The translations under genes were made by a program, and so were the position numbers. Positions 34,993-43,189 of a DNA stretch of 64,000 bases are shown piece after piece. The stretch is from positions 13,612 through 77,611 of the forward strand of contig CAZVNS010000006.1 of the NCBI GenBank assembly GCA_964628905.1. The letters run 5' to 3'. The notes beneath the pieces were generated by a model. That model searched no databases. It saw nothing but the letters and a program-made list of their open reading frames with translations, and was not told the DNA's origin. Numbering within the stretch: position 1 is the stretch's first letter; each line of letters begins with the position of its first letter. The DNA is from JAJPXC01 sp964628905 (GTDB taxonomy: Bacteria > Bacteroidota > Bacteroidia > Bacteroidales > Muribaculaceae).

Positions 34993-35865
34993 TTACCAGG
35001 GTTTGGTTGACTGACGTTGACCTACTCCTCCTTGACGTTTCTCGGCGTCGAGGCGTCGGCGGGTGTCGTTCTCTTTATCCTCAATGGCTTTAAGCATCTG
35101 CTCGGCGCGCTCAGGGGTGATTTCCTGCGGGCTTGTGCCTTGAGACTGAGGTTGCTGTTGGTCTTTATTCTTGTTCTGGTCTTTATTTTGATCCTTATTT
35201 TGATCTTTGTTCTGATCTTGGTCTTTGTTTTGATCCTTATTTTGGTCTTTGTTCTGATCTTGGTCTTTGTTCTGATCCTTATTTTGGTCTTTGTTCTGAT
35301 CCTTGTTTTGGTCTTGATTTTGGTCTTGATTTTGGTTCTTATTTTGATTTTGGTCTTGTTGCTGTTGTTTCAGCATCTTTTGAGCAAGATAGAGGTTATT
35401 GCGAGCCTCGTCGTTGGCGGGATTTTTGCGGAGTATGTTTTTGTATCGGTCGATGGCTCGGGCATAGTTCTGCTGGTAGAAGTCGTTGTTGCCCAAGGTC
35501 ATCAGTGCGTTTTCCACGAGTTGCGCATTCTCAGAGGCTTGTGCGAGCTGGTCGAGCATGTTGTAAGCGTTTGCCTTCACGTTATCTTCCTGCCCTTCGA
35601 TGAATGAGCCTTCCTGCTTGAGGATGGCGAGTGCCCAGTTGTATTTGGCGATCTCGGAGCCGGGGTTGGCCTGCATGGCTTTTTGATACTCGGTGGCCGC
35701 CTGGTCGTACTTGTTGTCGCGATACAGGGCGTTGCCGGCCTTAATATGGTTGCGCTCGGCGCGAGCTTGCTTCTCAGGCACATTGTCGGCTACCGCATAG
35801 GTGGCGGAGCATGCTAACATGAGGCTGAGCAAGAGCGATGTGATATGTTGAAATCGTGGTGTCAT
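34993..35865 (-). CDS. batC: BatC: TPR protein with a long Asp-Gln-Asn-Lys repeat
   Basis: 290 residues. A signal peptide and TPR repeats (about 36-165, including GNALYRDNKYDQAATEYQKA) precede a low-complexity run of about 75 residues built of DQNK tetrads. The C-terminal helix (ERAEQMLKAIEDKENDTRRR) resembles other BatC proteins. The repeat is extreme even for this family and probably varies in length. It overlaps batB by 4 nt and is followed by batD 21 nt away. Confidence 0.85.
   Translation of the reverse strand: MTPRFQHITSLLLSLMLACSATYAVADNVPEKQARAERNHIKAGNALYRDNKYDQAATEYQKAMQANPGSEIAKYNWALAILKQEGSFIEGQEDNVKANAYNMLDQLAQASENAQLVENALMTLGNNDFYQQNYARAIDRYKNILRKNPANDEARNNLYLAQKMLKQQQQDQNQNKNQNQDQNQDQNKDQNKDQNKDQNKDQDQNKDQNKDQNKDQDQNKDQNKDQNKDQNKNKDQQQPQSQGTSPQEITPERAEQMLKAIEDKENDTRRRLDAEKRQGGVGQRQSTKPW
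35161..35370. repeat. 12-nt tandem repeat inside batC
   Basis: Degenerate copies of a 12-nt unit (plus strand near TTGTTCTGATCT) encode the DQNK tetrads of BatC. The repeat is in frame and coding. Confidence 0.85.
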
Positions 35866-36911
35866 TTGTTTTCGCGGGTAAAGAAGTTGATTTTCTTAAG
35901 CCAGCCCACTTTGGTGTAGAGCACCAATGAGTCGACAACCATCAGTATCAGGGCAAGCAGGGCAAGCAGGGGGAACTGTTCGGCGCTGGCCGAATAAGTG
36001 ACCTTGTCGAAGTCGGCCTTTTCGAGCGAGTCAAGCGAGTCGACGATGCGGTCGACGGCTTCGGAGGAGTTGCCGTCGACATACACTCCATGTCCGGCGC
36101 TGGCAAGGTTCGTGGCCATCTCCTCGTTGAGAGCCGTGGTGACAATCTCGCCGGTCATCGGGTCGGTGAGAAACTCGCTCTTGTCGGCATTGATAGGTAT
36201 CTGCGAGCCGGGGTCGCTACCGAAGCCTATGACGTCGATTTGAATACCCTCCTGGCTTAGGTTTTCGGCCGAGGTCATGGCATCGCCCTCGAGATCCTCG
36301 GCGTCAGTGAGCAGCACAATCGCTTTCTTATGGTCGGGATCATCGGGGGTGAACTGTTCAGCACAGAGTGTCAATGCCTGGCCTATATCGGTGCCTTGAT
36401 AAGGGATGTCGTTGGTAGATAGCTCATTGATGTAGTCGCGGAGCATCCAGAAGTCGGTGGTTAGAGTCATCTTGAGGTGTGCGTCGCCGGCAAACACTAC
36501 GAGTCCAACCTTGTTGCCACTCATGCGGTCGATGAGCTTGTCCATCACCATCTTCGCGCGGTCGAGGCGCGACACGGCGTTATGGTCGGGAGTGGATGAG
36601 GCGAGCATCGAACGCGACAGGTCGACAGCCACCATCACCTCGATACCGCGGGGCACGTATTGCTTGTTTTCAGTCTCACCATATTGCGGGCGAACTATTA
36701 TCAACACCAGGCAAGCCACGATCACCATCTGTGTGACGATCTTGATCCAGGGCTTGTACTTAGACGCTTCGGGCATCAGGTGCTCGATGATCGGCAGCTG
36801 CCCAAACCGCTGGAGCTTATGCCGGCGTGCATAGCGGGCTAGGATAAATAGCCCGAGCAGTACCGGTATCGCCAGTAGCAGGTAGAGGAATATGGGGTGT
36901 ACTAAATTCAT
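35862..36911 (-). CDS. batB: BatB: vWA-domain membrane protein
   Basis: 349 residues. Two N-terminal membrane helices flank a short basic loop (HPIFLYLLLAIPVLLGLFIL and MVIVACLVLIIV). The vWA domain begins near residue 90 with the MIDAS motif DLSRSMLASS, and a C-terminal helix (LLALLALILMVVDSLVLY) returns to the membrane. Start set at the ATG at 36911; a TTG two codons upstream is less likely. Placed between batA and batC, as in other Bacteroidetes. The intact MIDAS suggests metal-dependent protein binding. Confidence 0.9.
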   Translation of the reverse strand: MNLVHPIFLYLLLAIPVLLGLFILARYARRHKLQRFGQLPIIEHLMPEASKYKPWIKIVTQMVIVACLVLIIVRPQYGETENKQYVPRGIEVMVAVDLSRSMLASSTPDHNAVSRLDRAKMVMDKLIDRMSGNKVGLVVFAGDAHLKMTLTTDFWMLRDYINELSTNDIPYQGTDIGQALTLCAEQFTPDDPDHKKAIVLLTDAEDLEGDAMTSAENLSQEGIQIDVIGFGSDPGSQIPINADKSEFLTDPMTGEIVTTALNEEMATNLASAGHGVYVDGNSSEAVDRIVDSLDSLEKADFDKVTYSASAEQFPLLALLALILMVVDSLVLYTKVGWLKKINFFTRENK

Positions 36912-36935
36912 AGTCAAATAGATGGGTCTGAAGGG

Positions 36936-37952
36936 TTAGGGTAGTGTGCGGAACACGGTTTGGCGTAGCACAATCTCGAGGCCGAAGAGTCCGAATGCGA
37001 GCCAAGCCCAGAGCCAATAGTTGTCCTCGGCGTGGGTGTGGTTGTAAGTCTCGAGCTTCGTGGTCTCCAGCTCGTTGATCTGGCTGAAAATCTGTTGCAG
37101 TACATCGTTGTCGGTGGCGCGGAAGTAGCGGCCACCGGTCATGTCGGCGATTGATTTGAGTGTGACGGTGTCGATGGTCACGGGGAGGTTGGTGTAGACC
37201 AGGCGCCCCATGGGGTCCATCGAGGTGGGCACGGGAGCGTTGCCCATGGTGCCGACTCCGATAGTGTAGATGCGTATCTTCTGCTGCTGGGCGAGTTGGG
37301 CGGCGGTAAGGGGGGCGATATTGCCCATGTTGTTGGTGCCATCGGTGATGAGGATGATGCTCTTCGACGATGCCATGCCGTCCTTGATGCGGTTGACGCC
37401 GGTGGCTATGCCGTCGCCGATTGCGGTGCCATCGATAAGTTGGCCGCGTCCGTCGCCGGTGAGATCGATATTGTACGACTTGATATAGTCGATGGTGTTG
37501 GAGCGGTTGGAGCTGAGGGGCACTACGCCAAGGCTCTCGCCGGCAAACATTGTCAGGCCGATGTTGTCATACTCGCGTCCCTGCACGAAATCGACGGCAA
37601 CTTCCTTGGCGGCTTCGAGTCGGTTGGGTTCGAAGTCGCGTGCGAGCATCGAGGTGGACACGTCGAGCACAATCTCAATGTCGGTGCCTTCGCGCCATGA
37701 CTTATGCCAGTTGTCGAAGGTCTGCGGGCGGCACAGTATGATGATGAGGCAACCTATGGCACCTAAGCGCAACAGTAGCAGTAGGTGACGGATCACCTGA
37801 CGGAACGAGCGGCCGGTGCGGGCGAAGGGCGCCGTCGACGATAGCTCCATCGCAGGGTAGTCTTTGCGCTGCTTGGCTACATACCATGCGATGATGGGTA
37901 TGTAGAGCAGGAAGAGCCAGAGGTATTGTGGGTTAGCTAATTCTAAATGCAT
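36936..37952 (-). CDS. batA: BatA: vWA-domain membrane protein
   Basis: 338 residues, paralogous to BatB. N-terminal membrane helices (about 10-28 and 55-75) precede a vWA domain with MIDAS motif DVSTSMLARDF, downstream IILITDGTNN and a terminal hydrophobic helix (YWLWAWLAFGLFGLEIVL). The protein likely sits in the inner membrane with the vWA domain facing the periplasm or cytosol according to family topology, which cannot be settled here. Separated by 24 nt from batB. Confidence 0.9.
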   Translation of the reverse strand: MHLELANPQYLWLFLLYIPIIAWYVAKQRKDYPAMELSSTAPFARTGRSFRQVIRHLLLLLRLGAIGCLIIILCRPQTFDNWHKSWREGTDIEIVLDVSTSMLARDFEPNRLEAAKEVAVDFVQGREYDNIGLTMFAGESLGVVPLSSNRSNTIDYIKSYNIDLTGDGRGQLIDGTAIGDGIATGVNRIKDGMASSKSIILITDGTNNMGNIAPLTAAQLAQQQKIRIYTIGVGTMGNAPVPTSMDPMGRLVYTNLPVTIDTVTLKSIADMTGGRYFRATDNDVLQQIFSQINELETTKLETYNHTHAEDNYWLWAWLAFGLFGLEIVLRQTVFRTLP

Positions 37953-37955
37953 CGG

Positions 37956-38975
37956 TTAAGCGCTGGGGGTGGTGTTTTGAGGTTGGGTATCTTGGTCGCC
38001 TTGCTTCTCGTCGGTGGGCTGTTCGACCTCAATGACGGGACGGGTGAGTTCGACGAATTGCACGGCGTTGTTGAAGGCTTTGATATTGTCGTCGACTATG
38101 GGGGTATACTTGGCGAATTTCACGAAGTCGGCTGGTTGGAGCACATGCTTAAGCACCTTTTTGCCCTCTTTAACGCCGGTGATATGTGTGGGGAGGGCTT
38201 TGAGGATTTGCGATGAGGTCATCTTCAGGGCGTTGATGTCGAAGCGACGCATTATATATATGCGCAATATTTCGGTGAGGTCGGTGTAGAACTGCCGCTC
38301 ATGCCCTGACTGGTATAGCTTGCGTTCGCGTATGGCCTGCAGCTTGAGCATAGCCCACTGATAGGGTGGGAGTTGCTGCTCCTCGTCGACTTTAGCCTTT
38401 CTGCGTTTATATATGATGTAAGCAGCTACGGCAGCTGCGATCAGCACCACTGCCGCCAGGATCCAGGGCCAATAACGTACGGCGCGGGCCACAGGCTCGG
38501 GGAGGTCGTCGGTCCAGTGCACATCCGGCGGGTCGAGCACGTCGACTCCTGAAGCCGTCACATCCTTGATGGTGTCGGCGTTAAGTGGTGGGTTGACTGT
38601 GAGTTGCAGAGAGTTGGAGTAGGCTGTATCAATCCCTTGTACGAAGGGGATAGGGGGGATGGGATGTGGGCCGGAGTCGAACACCTGGATGGTCACGTCA
38701 TAGTCGAGTCGGTTGGTGCCGTCGCTGAGCGCGGTGGCGCCTTTATAGTCGATCGCGCGATACTCCACGGCAGAGGTGATGGTGTCATCGCTCAGCAGGA
38801 GATGTCCGTCGGTGCCGTCGGCCACGGCCTGTATGTGGAGTGTTGTGACATTGCCCAGCAGCAGATTTGTGGAGTCGAGCTTGGCTGAGACGTTGTGGAT
38901 GGCCCCGATGCCCTTAGGCGCCGTCATGGCCACCATTGCTGTTGTGGCTAATGCGTATTTGAGTAGCTTTCTCAT
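37956..38975 (-). CDS. BatX-like membrane protein of the Bat operon
   Basis: 339 residues. A signal peptide is followed by a beta-rich extracytoplasmic domain (about 25-170), one strong membrane helix (residues about 172-190, PWILAAVVLIAAAVAAYIIY), and a helical cytosolic tail (RRKAKVDEEQQLPPYQWAML) resembling the C-terminal part of DUF4381-type proteins. This uncharacterised gene occupies the same place (between the DUF58 gene and batA) in many Bacteroidetes Bat operons. The tail is rich in Glu/Gln/Thr and ends in a polar stretch. Confidence 0.75.
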   Translation of the reverse strand: MRKLLKYALATTAMVAMTAPKGIGAIHNVSAKLDSTNLLLGNVTTLHIQAVADGTDGHLLLSDDTITSAVEYRAIDYKGATALSDGTNRLDYDVTIQVFDSGPHPIPPIPFVQGIDTAYSNSLQLTVNPPLNADTIKDVTASGVDVLDPPDVHWTDDLPEPVARAVRYWPWILAAVVLIAAAVAAYIIYKRRKAKVDEEQQLPPYQWAMLKLQAIRERKLYQSGHERQFYTDLTEILRIYIMRRFDINALKMTSSQILKALPTHITGVKEGKKVLKHVLQPADFVKFAKYTPIVDDNIKAFNNAVQFVELTRPVIEVEQPTDEKQGDQDTQPQNTTPSA

Positions 38976-39010
38976 TGTGGTCTCTCTGTGTAATGCGGCT
39001 GTTCAAAGTG

Positions 39011-39886
39011 TTACCTTAGGCCGCGCTGCTTGAACATTGTCATCAGGGCCTTCACATAGTCCTCGTCTGTGGCTACCGATACTGAGTCGATACGGTTACG
39101 GTGCATGATCTCGGTCATGCTCTGCTGACGTTCGTACCACCACTTATTGTAGGCTCGACGCACACTGCCGAGCGAGGTGTCGATCCAGCGCTCATGCCCG
39201 GTTTCAAGGTCGGCCACGCGCATCAGACCGACGTTGGGCATCTGCGAGTCGCGACGGTTGTAGACCTGGAGGGCTATCACGTCGTGACGGTTGCATGCCA
39301 CGGTGAGCGCCTTGGAGTAGTCGTGCTGATCGATGAAATCGGAGATCAGGAAGGTGGTGCACCGTTTTTTCAACGCGTCGGTGAAGTAGCGGAGCACCAT
39401 GGCTATGTCGGTGCCGCGGCTCTCGGGAGTGAAATCGAGCAACTCGCGGATAATGAAGAGTATGTGCTTGCGCCCCTTCTTTGGCGGGATGAACTTCTCG
39501 ATTTTGTCGGAGAAGAATATCACCCCGATTTTGTCGTTGTTCTGTATCGCTGAGAAGGCGAGTGTAGCTGAGATTTCGGCCATGATCTCACGCTTGGTGG
39601 GACCGACGGCGCCGAAGTCGCGGCTGCCCGACACGTCGACAAGGAGCATCACGGTGAGCTCGCGCTCCTCTTCGTAGACTTTGACGAATGGGGTGCGCTG
39701 GCGGGCGGTGACGTTCCAGTCGATGTCGCGGATGTCGTCGCCATATTGATATTGGCGTACTTCGGCGAAGGTCATGCCGCGACCCTTGAAAGCCGAGTGA
39801 TATTCGCCCGCGAATATGTTGTTGGAGAGTCCGCGGGTCTTGATCTCAATCTTCCTTACCTTTTTCAGTAGCTCGTTAGCGTCCAT
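39011..39886 (-). CDS. DUF58 family vWA-like protein
   Basis: 291 residues. It starts with helical KKVRKIEIKTRGLSNN, then the DUF58 core motif DIRDIDWNVTARQRTPFVK, then a vWA-like segment with VMLLVDVSGSRDFG. This protein is the partner of the MoxR ATPase in MoxR-DUF58 modules. It lacks membrane helices. It lies 34 nt after moxR and 35 nt before the BatX-like gene. Confidence 0.9.
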   Translation of the reverse strand: MDANELLKKVRKIEIKTRGLSNNIFAGEYHSAFKGRGMTFAEVRQYQYGDDIRDIDWNVTARQRTPFVKVYEEERELTVMLLVDVSGSRDFGAVGPTKREIMAEISATLAFSAIQNNDKIGVIFFSDKIEKFIPPKKGRKHILFIIRELLDFTPESRGTDIAMVLRYFTDALKKRCTTFLISDFIDQHDYSKALTVACNRHDVIALQVYNRRDSQMPNVGLMRVADLETGHERWIDTSLGSVRRAYNKWWYERQQSMTEIMHRNRIDSVSVATDEDYVKALMTMFKQRGLR

Positions 39887-39920
39887 AAACCGTTGTTAGG
39901 TTTGACTCTATCTCTCTTTA

Positions 39921-40916
39921 TCAGGGCACCTCAACCTTGTCGAGGATGCTTGATATGATCTCGTCGGGGGTGATGTTGTTGGCCTCGGCCTCGTAGGTAA
40001 GGCCGATGCGGTGGCGCAGCACGTCGTGACATACGGCGCGCACGTCCTCGGGGATCACGTAGCCGCGCTGGTGCAGGAACGCATAGGCGCGAGCGCATCG
40101 TGCCAGGGCTATTGATGCACGGGGCGAGGCTCCGAAGGCTATGATGTTGGCCAAGTCCTTGAGCTGGTACTGGTCGGGGAGGCGGGTAGCGTAGACGATG
40201 TCGACGATATAGCGCTCGATCTTCTCGTCGAGATATATCTGCTCCACAACTTTTTGTGCGTCGATCACTTCCTCGGGTTTGACGATGGCCTGAATGCGCT
40301 TGGCGGCGTTTGATATGTTCTGACGAATGATCTGCATCTCCTCCTCGCGCGAGGGGTAGCCGATGATCACCTTGAGCAGAAAACGGTCGACCTGGGCCTC
40401 TGGCAGTGGATATGTGCCTTCCTGTTCGATGGGGTTCTGGGTGGCCATCACCAGGAATGGCTCGTCGAGGGGGAATGTCTCGTCGCCGATAGTCACTTGG
40501 CGCTCCTGCATGGCCTCGAGCAGCGCGCTCTGCACCTTGGCGGGGGCGCGGTTGATCTCATCGGCGAGGATGAAGTTGGCGAAGATGGGGCCTTTCTTAA
40601 CCTGGAATTTCTCCTTCTGCATGGAGTAGACCATGGTACCGATCACGTCGGCGGGTAGGAGGTCAGGAGTGAACTGAATTCGGCTATACTTGGCGTCGAT
40701 GAGTTGGGCCAGGGTTTTGATGGCAAGGGTCTTGGCCAAGCCGGGTACGCCTTCGAGCAGTACGTGGCCGTTGGACAGCAGGGCTATCAGCAGCGACTCG
40801 ATGAGGTGCTTTTGGCCCACGATTGTCTGGTCCATGCCCTCGGTGATGCGGTTTGCAAAATTGTTTTTGCTGGCTACGAGATTGTTGAGCTCTTGGATAT
40901 TTACCGATGAAGCCAT
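39921..40916 (-). CDS. MoxR family AAA+ ATPase
   Basis: 331 residues. Walker A GVPGLAKTLAIK near residue 56, Walker B FILADEINRAP near 117, sensor 1 LVMATQNPIEQEGTYPLPEAQ split by other residues, and the arginine-finger region DRFLLKV are all present. MoxR ATPases act as chaperones that help assemble metal- or vWA-containing complexes; here the clients are presumably the BatA/BatB vWA proteins. It is the first gene of the Bat operon, with a promoter box at 41002. Confidence 0.93.
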   Translation of the reverse strand: MASSVNIQELNNLVASKNNFANRITEGMDQTIVGQKHLIESLLIALLSNGHVLLEGVPGLAKTLAIKTLAQLIDAKYSRIQFTPDLLPADVIGTMVYSMQKEKFQVKKGPIFANFILADEINRAPAKVQSALLEAMQERQVTIGDETFPLDEPFLVMATQNPIEQEGTYPLPEAQVDRFLLKVIIGYPSREEEMQIIRQNISNAAKRIQAIVKPEEVIDAQKVVEQIYLDEKIERYIVDIVYATRLPDQYQLKDLANIIAFGASPRASIALARCARAYAFLHQRGYVIPEDVRAVCHDVLRHRIGLTYEAEANNITPDEIISSILDKVEVP

Positions 40917-41001
40917 AGTGTGGATGTGTGCTATAGATTTGTTTATGAAAAATTTAGCTAAATATTCATTAGCGCAGCCGGAGCTGCGTGTAATTGTGGT
41001 A

Positions 41002-41009
41002 CAAAATTA
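41002..41009 (-). promoter_or_regulatory. -7 promoter box for the moxR-Bat operon
   Basis: The minus strand reads TAATTTTG, a full TAnnTTTG match, 86 nt upstream of the moxR ATG. Confidence 0.6.
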
Positions 41010-41085
41010 ATAATATAACAATCGCAAATGTGAAAATGAGTTGTTAAAATTAGCTATTATAAGTTGCGAGTGTTTAACAAAAGCA

Positions 41086-41114
41086 CCCGCGCCACTCTCA
41101 AGGGGTGGCGCGGG
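41086..41114 (-). terminator. Rho-independent terminator of recJ
   Basis: Arms CCCGCGCCAC and GTGGCGCGGG form a perfect 10-bp stem with a 9-nt loop. On the minus strand it lies 72 nt past the recJ stop and is followed by TGCTTTTGTTA. Confidence 0.8.
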
Positions 41115-41130
41115 CAGCTATTTCTTTTGC

Positions 41131-41170
41131 TTTCGATTTAGGTCGATTTAAGTCGATTTATGTCGAGGGA
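41131..41170. repeat. 10-nt GTCGATTTA repeat after recJ
   Basis: Four consecutive 10-mers (TTTCGATTTA, GGTCGATTTA, AGTCGATTTA, TGTCGAGGGA) between the recJ stop and its terminator. Confidence 0.7.
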
Positions 41171-41185
41171 GATCGATGGGGACGA

Positions 41186-42910
41186 TTAGCGATGGGGCTT
41201 GATGTCGAGCACCTGCAGCTGGATGGCTCCTGACGAGGAGTGTTTGTTGTCCTCGATGGTGTAGCAGATGTCGAAGCGACCGCCTGAGTGGATATGGTCG
41301 AAGTGATGGGCCATGTTGAAGGCTATACCGTTGATCACTCGGCCTGTGGAGTCGTCGGTCATCTCGAGCTTGATGTGCTCGGAGTTTTTGCCCACGAGCT
41401 TGCTCGACCCATAGTCCTTGACGCTGACGGTGCGGAACACGGGCTTCTGATTGCCGGGGCCGAAGGGGTTGAACCGGCGCAGGTTGGCCATGAACTCAGG
41501 GCTGATCTGCGAGAATGTGATCTGCGAGTCGACCTCGAGCTGTGGGGTGAGTTGCGAGGGGAGGATGTGGTCGGCTACATACTGCTCGAAGCGGCGCGTG
41601 AATTCGGGTATATTCTCCTCTTTGAGCGACAGGCCCACTGCGTAAGTGTGGCCGCCGAAGTTCTCAAGCAGGTCGCGCTGGGCATCAATGGCCTTGTACA
41701 CGTCAAAGCCCTGCACTGAGCGCGCTGAGCCTGTGGCCAGCCCGTTGGTGAGGGTGAGCACTACCGATGGCTTGTAGTACAGCTCGGTAAGGCGTGAGGC
41801 CACGATGCCGATGATGCCTTTATGCCAGTCCTTGTTGTAGATTACGATGGTCTTTTTGTCGTTGAGCTGCTCGCCGCGGGCTTCGAGTATTGAGTTGGCT
41901 TCCTCGGTGATGCGCTTGTCAAGTGCCTTGCGGTCGGAGTTGTATTGGTCGATGGCTTTGGCCTTGACGTAAGCGTCGTTGATGTCGCGGCTTACCAGCA
42001 GCTCCACGGCCTCGCCGCCGCTCTGCATGCGCCCGGAGGCGTTGATGCGCGGACCGATTTTGAAGATCACGTCGCTGATGGTGATTTCACGTGAACCCAA
42101 TCCGCATATACGCATTATGGCTCGCAACCCCATGTTGGGGTTGGAGTTGAGGCGCTTCAGGCCGTGGTAGGCCATGATGCGGTTTTCGTCGACGATGGGC
42201 ACTATGTCGGCGGCGATGCTCACGGCCACAAGGTCGAGCATCCCTTCGAGGTCGGTGGTTGGTATGCCGTTGCTCAGCGAGAAGGCTTGCATCAGTTTGT
42301 AGCCAACGCCGCAGCCCGACAGGTGCGGGCAGGGGTAGGTGGAATGTTCGAGCTTAGGATTGAGGATGGCTATTGCCGGAGGGAGCTCATCGTCCTGTAC
42401 ATGATGGTCGCAGATGATGAAGTCTATGCCGAGCGACTTTGCGTATTTGATTTCCTCGATGGCCTTGATGCCGCAGTCGAGTATGATTACGAGCTTTACG
42501 TCGCGTTGGGCAAACTCGTCGATGGTCTCCATCGACACTCCGTACCCGTCGTCATATCGCGTGGGGATGTAGTACTCGATGTTGGAGTAGTAGTTTAACA
42601 GGTATTTGTAGACTAAGGCCACGGCGGTAGTGCCATCGACGTCGTAGTCGCCGTAGACTATAATCTTCTCTTTGAGCCCCATGGCTCGGTTAAGCCGTTC
42701 GACAGCCTTGTCCATATCCTCCATCAGAAACGGATCGTGCATATCCTTCAACGACGGATACAGGAATTGGTGGGCCTGTTCCGCGGTGGATATGCCTCTC
42801 TGTCCCAATAGGTCGGCTAAGGGCTTACAATTGGCGAAGCGTTTGGTTAGTTCCGCATCGGCAGCTGATTTTTCGGATGTCTTTGGCAAGTAGTTCCATT
42901 TGCCGGTCAT
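41186..42910 (-). CDS. recJ: Single-stranded-DNA exonuclease RecJ
   Basis: 574 residues. The DHH phosphoesterase core has DYDVDGTTAVALV near residue 82, the DCG motif LVIILDCGIKAI and DHHVQDDELPPA. The DHHA1 half begins near FKIGPRINASGRMQ and includes GLATGSARSV, and there is a C-terminal OB-fold domain. RecJ degrades ssDNA 5' to 3' in recombination and mismatch repair. Length and motif order are typical. It is a single gene with a promoter box and terminator. Confidence 0.95.
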   Translation of the reverse strand: MTGKWNYLPKTSEKSAADAELTKRFANCKPLADLLGQRGISTAEQAHQFLYPSLKDMHDPFLMEDMDKAVERLNRAMGLKEKIIVYGDYDVDGTTAVALVYKYLLNYYSNIEYYIPTRYDDGYGVSMETIDEFAQRDVKLVIILDCGIKAIEEIKYAKSLGIDFIICDHHVQDDELPPAIAILNPKLEHSTYPCPHLSGCGVGYKLMQAFSLSNGIPTTDLEGMLDLVAVSIAADIVPIVDENRIMAYHGLKRLNSNPNMGLRAIMRICGLGSREITISDVIFKIGPRINASGRMQSGGEAVELLVSRDINDAYVKAKAIDQYNSDRKALDKRITEEANSILEARGEQLNDKKTIVIYNKDWHKGIIGIVASRLTELYYKPSVVLTLTNGLATGSARSVQGFDVYKAIDAQRDLLENFGGHTYAVGLSLKEENIPEFTRRFEQYVADHILPSQLTPQLEVDSQITFSQISPEFMANLRRFNPFGPGNQKPVFRTVSVKDYGSSKLVGKNSEHIKLEMTDDSTGRVINGIAFNMAHHFDHIHSGGRFDICYTIEDNKHSSSGAIQLQVLDIKPHR

Positions 42911-43056
42911 TTATGGTTGTTTTTTTATTTTTCAGTGTTGATGTGCCGGGGCTTCACAGCCTTGGCGGTGGAGAGGGGATTATGATTGGCGCATGGCGAT
43001 TTCCACTCATAGTGGCTATCACTCAGCGCTATGTGTCGATGAGCCATCAGGGAGAG

Positions 43057-43076
43057 AGTAGGGGCATCCCCCTACT
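43057..43076. other. Hairpin in the recJ-MscS gap
   Basis: AGTAGGGG/CCCCTACT forms a perfect 8-bp stem with a CATC loop, 35 nt beyond the recJ promoter box. It would lie in the recJ leader and may be structural. The rest of 42911-43189 shows no gene. Confidence 0.4.
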
Positions 43077-43091
43077 TAGGCTAATCTTGTG

Positions 43092-43099
43092 CAAAAATA
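43092..43099 (-). promoter_or_regulatory. Possible -7 promoter box for recJ
   Basis: The minus strand reads TATTTTTG, a TAnnTTTG match, but about 180 nt upstream of the recJ ATG. Confidence 0.4.
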
Positions 43100-43104
43100 G
43101 CAAT

Positions 43105-43128
43105 TTTTTAGGATATTATACCTAAAAA
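43105..43128. terminator. AT-rich hairpin after the MscS gene
   Basis: TTTTTAGG/CCTAAAAA forms a perfect 8-bp stem around an 8-nt loop, 60 nt past the MscS stop in its direction of transcription. T-rich on both sides, but weak. Confidence 0.35.
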
Positions 43129-43189
43129 GTTACTATTTGTGGTTCTTTAAGTTTTTTTCAGGATTGGAATGACCGGCTGAAGTTGATTG

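Noticed and set aside
35161..35370. Regular short repeats that might be taken for a CRISPR array
   Set aside because: The 12-nt units have no spacers, stay in the batC frame and lack cas genes nearby.
35017..35607. A 196-residue plus-strand frame rich in Leu, Ile, Val and Phe that looks like a membrane protein
   Set aside because: It is the antisense of the batC DQNK repeat; the hydrophobicity comes from reading the complementary repeat, and batC is well supported.
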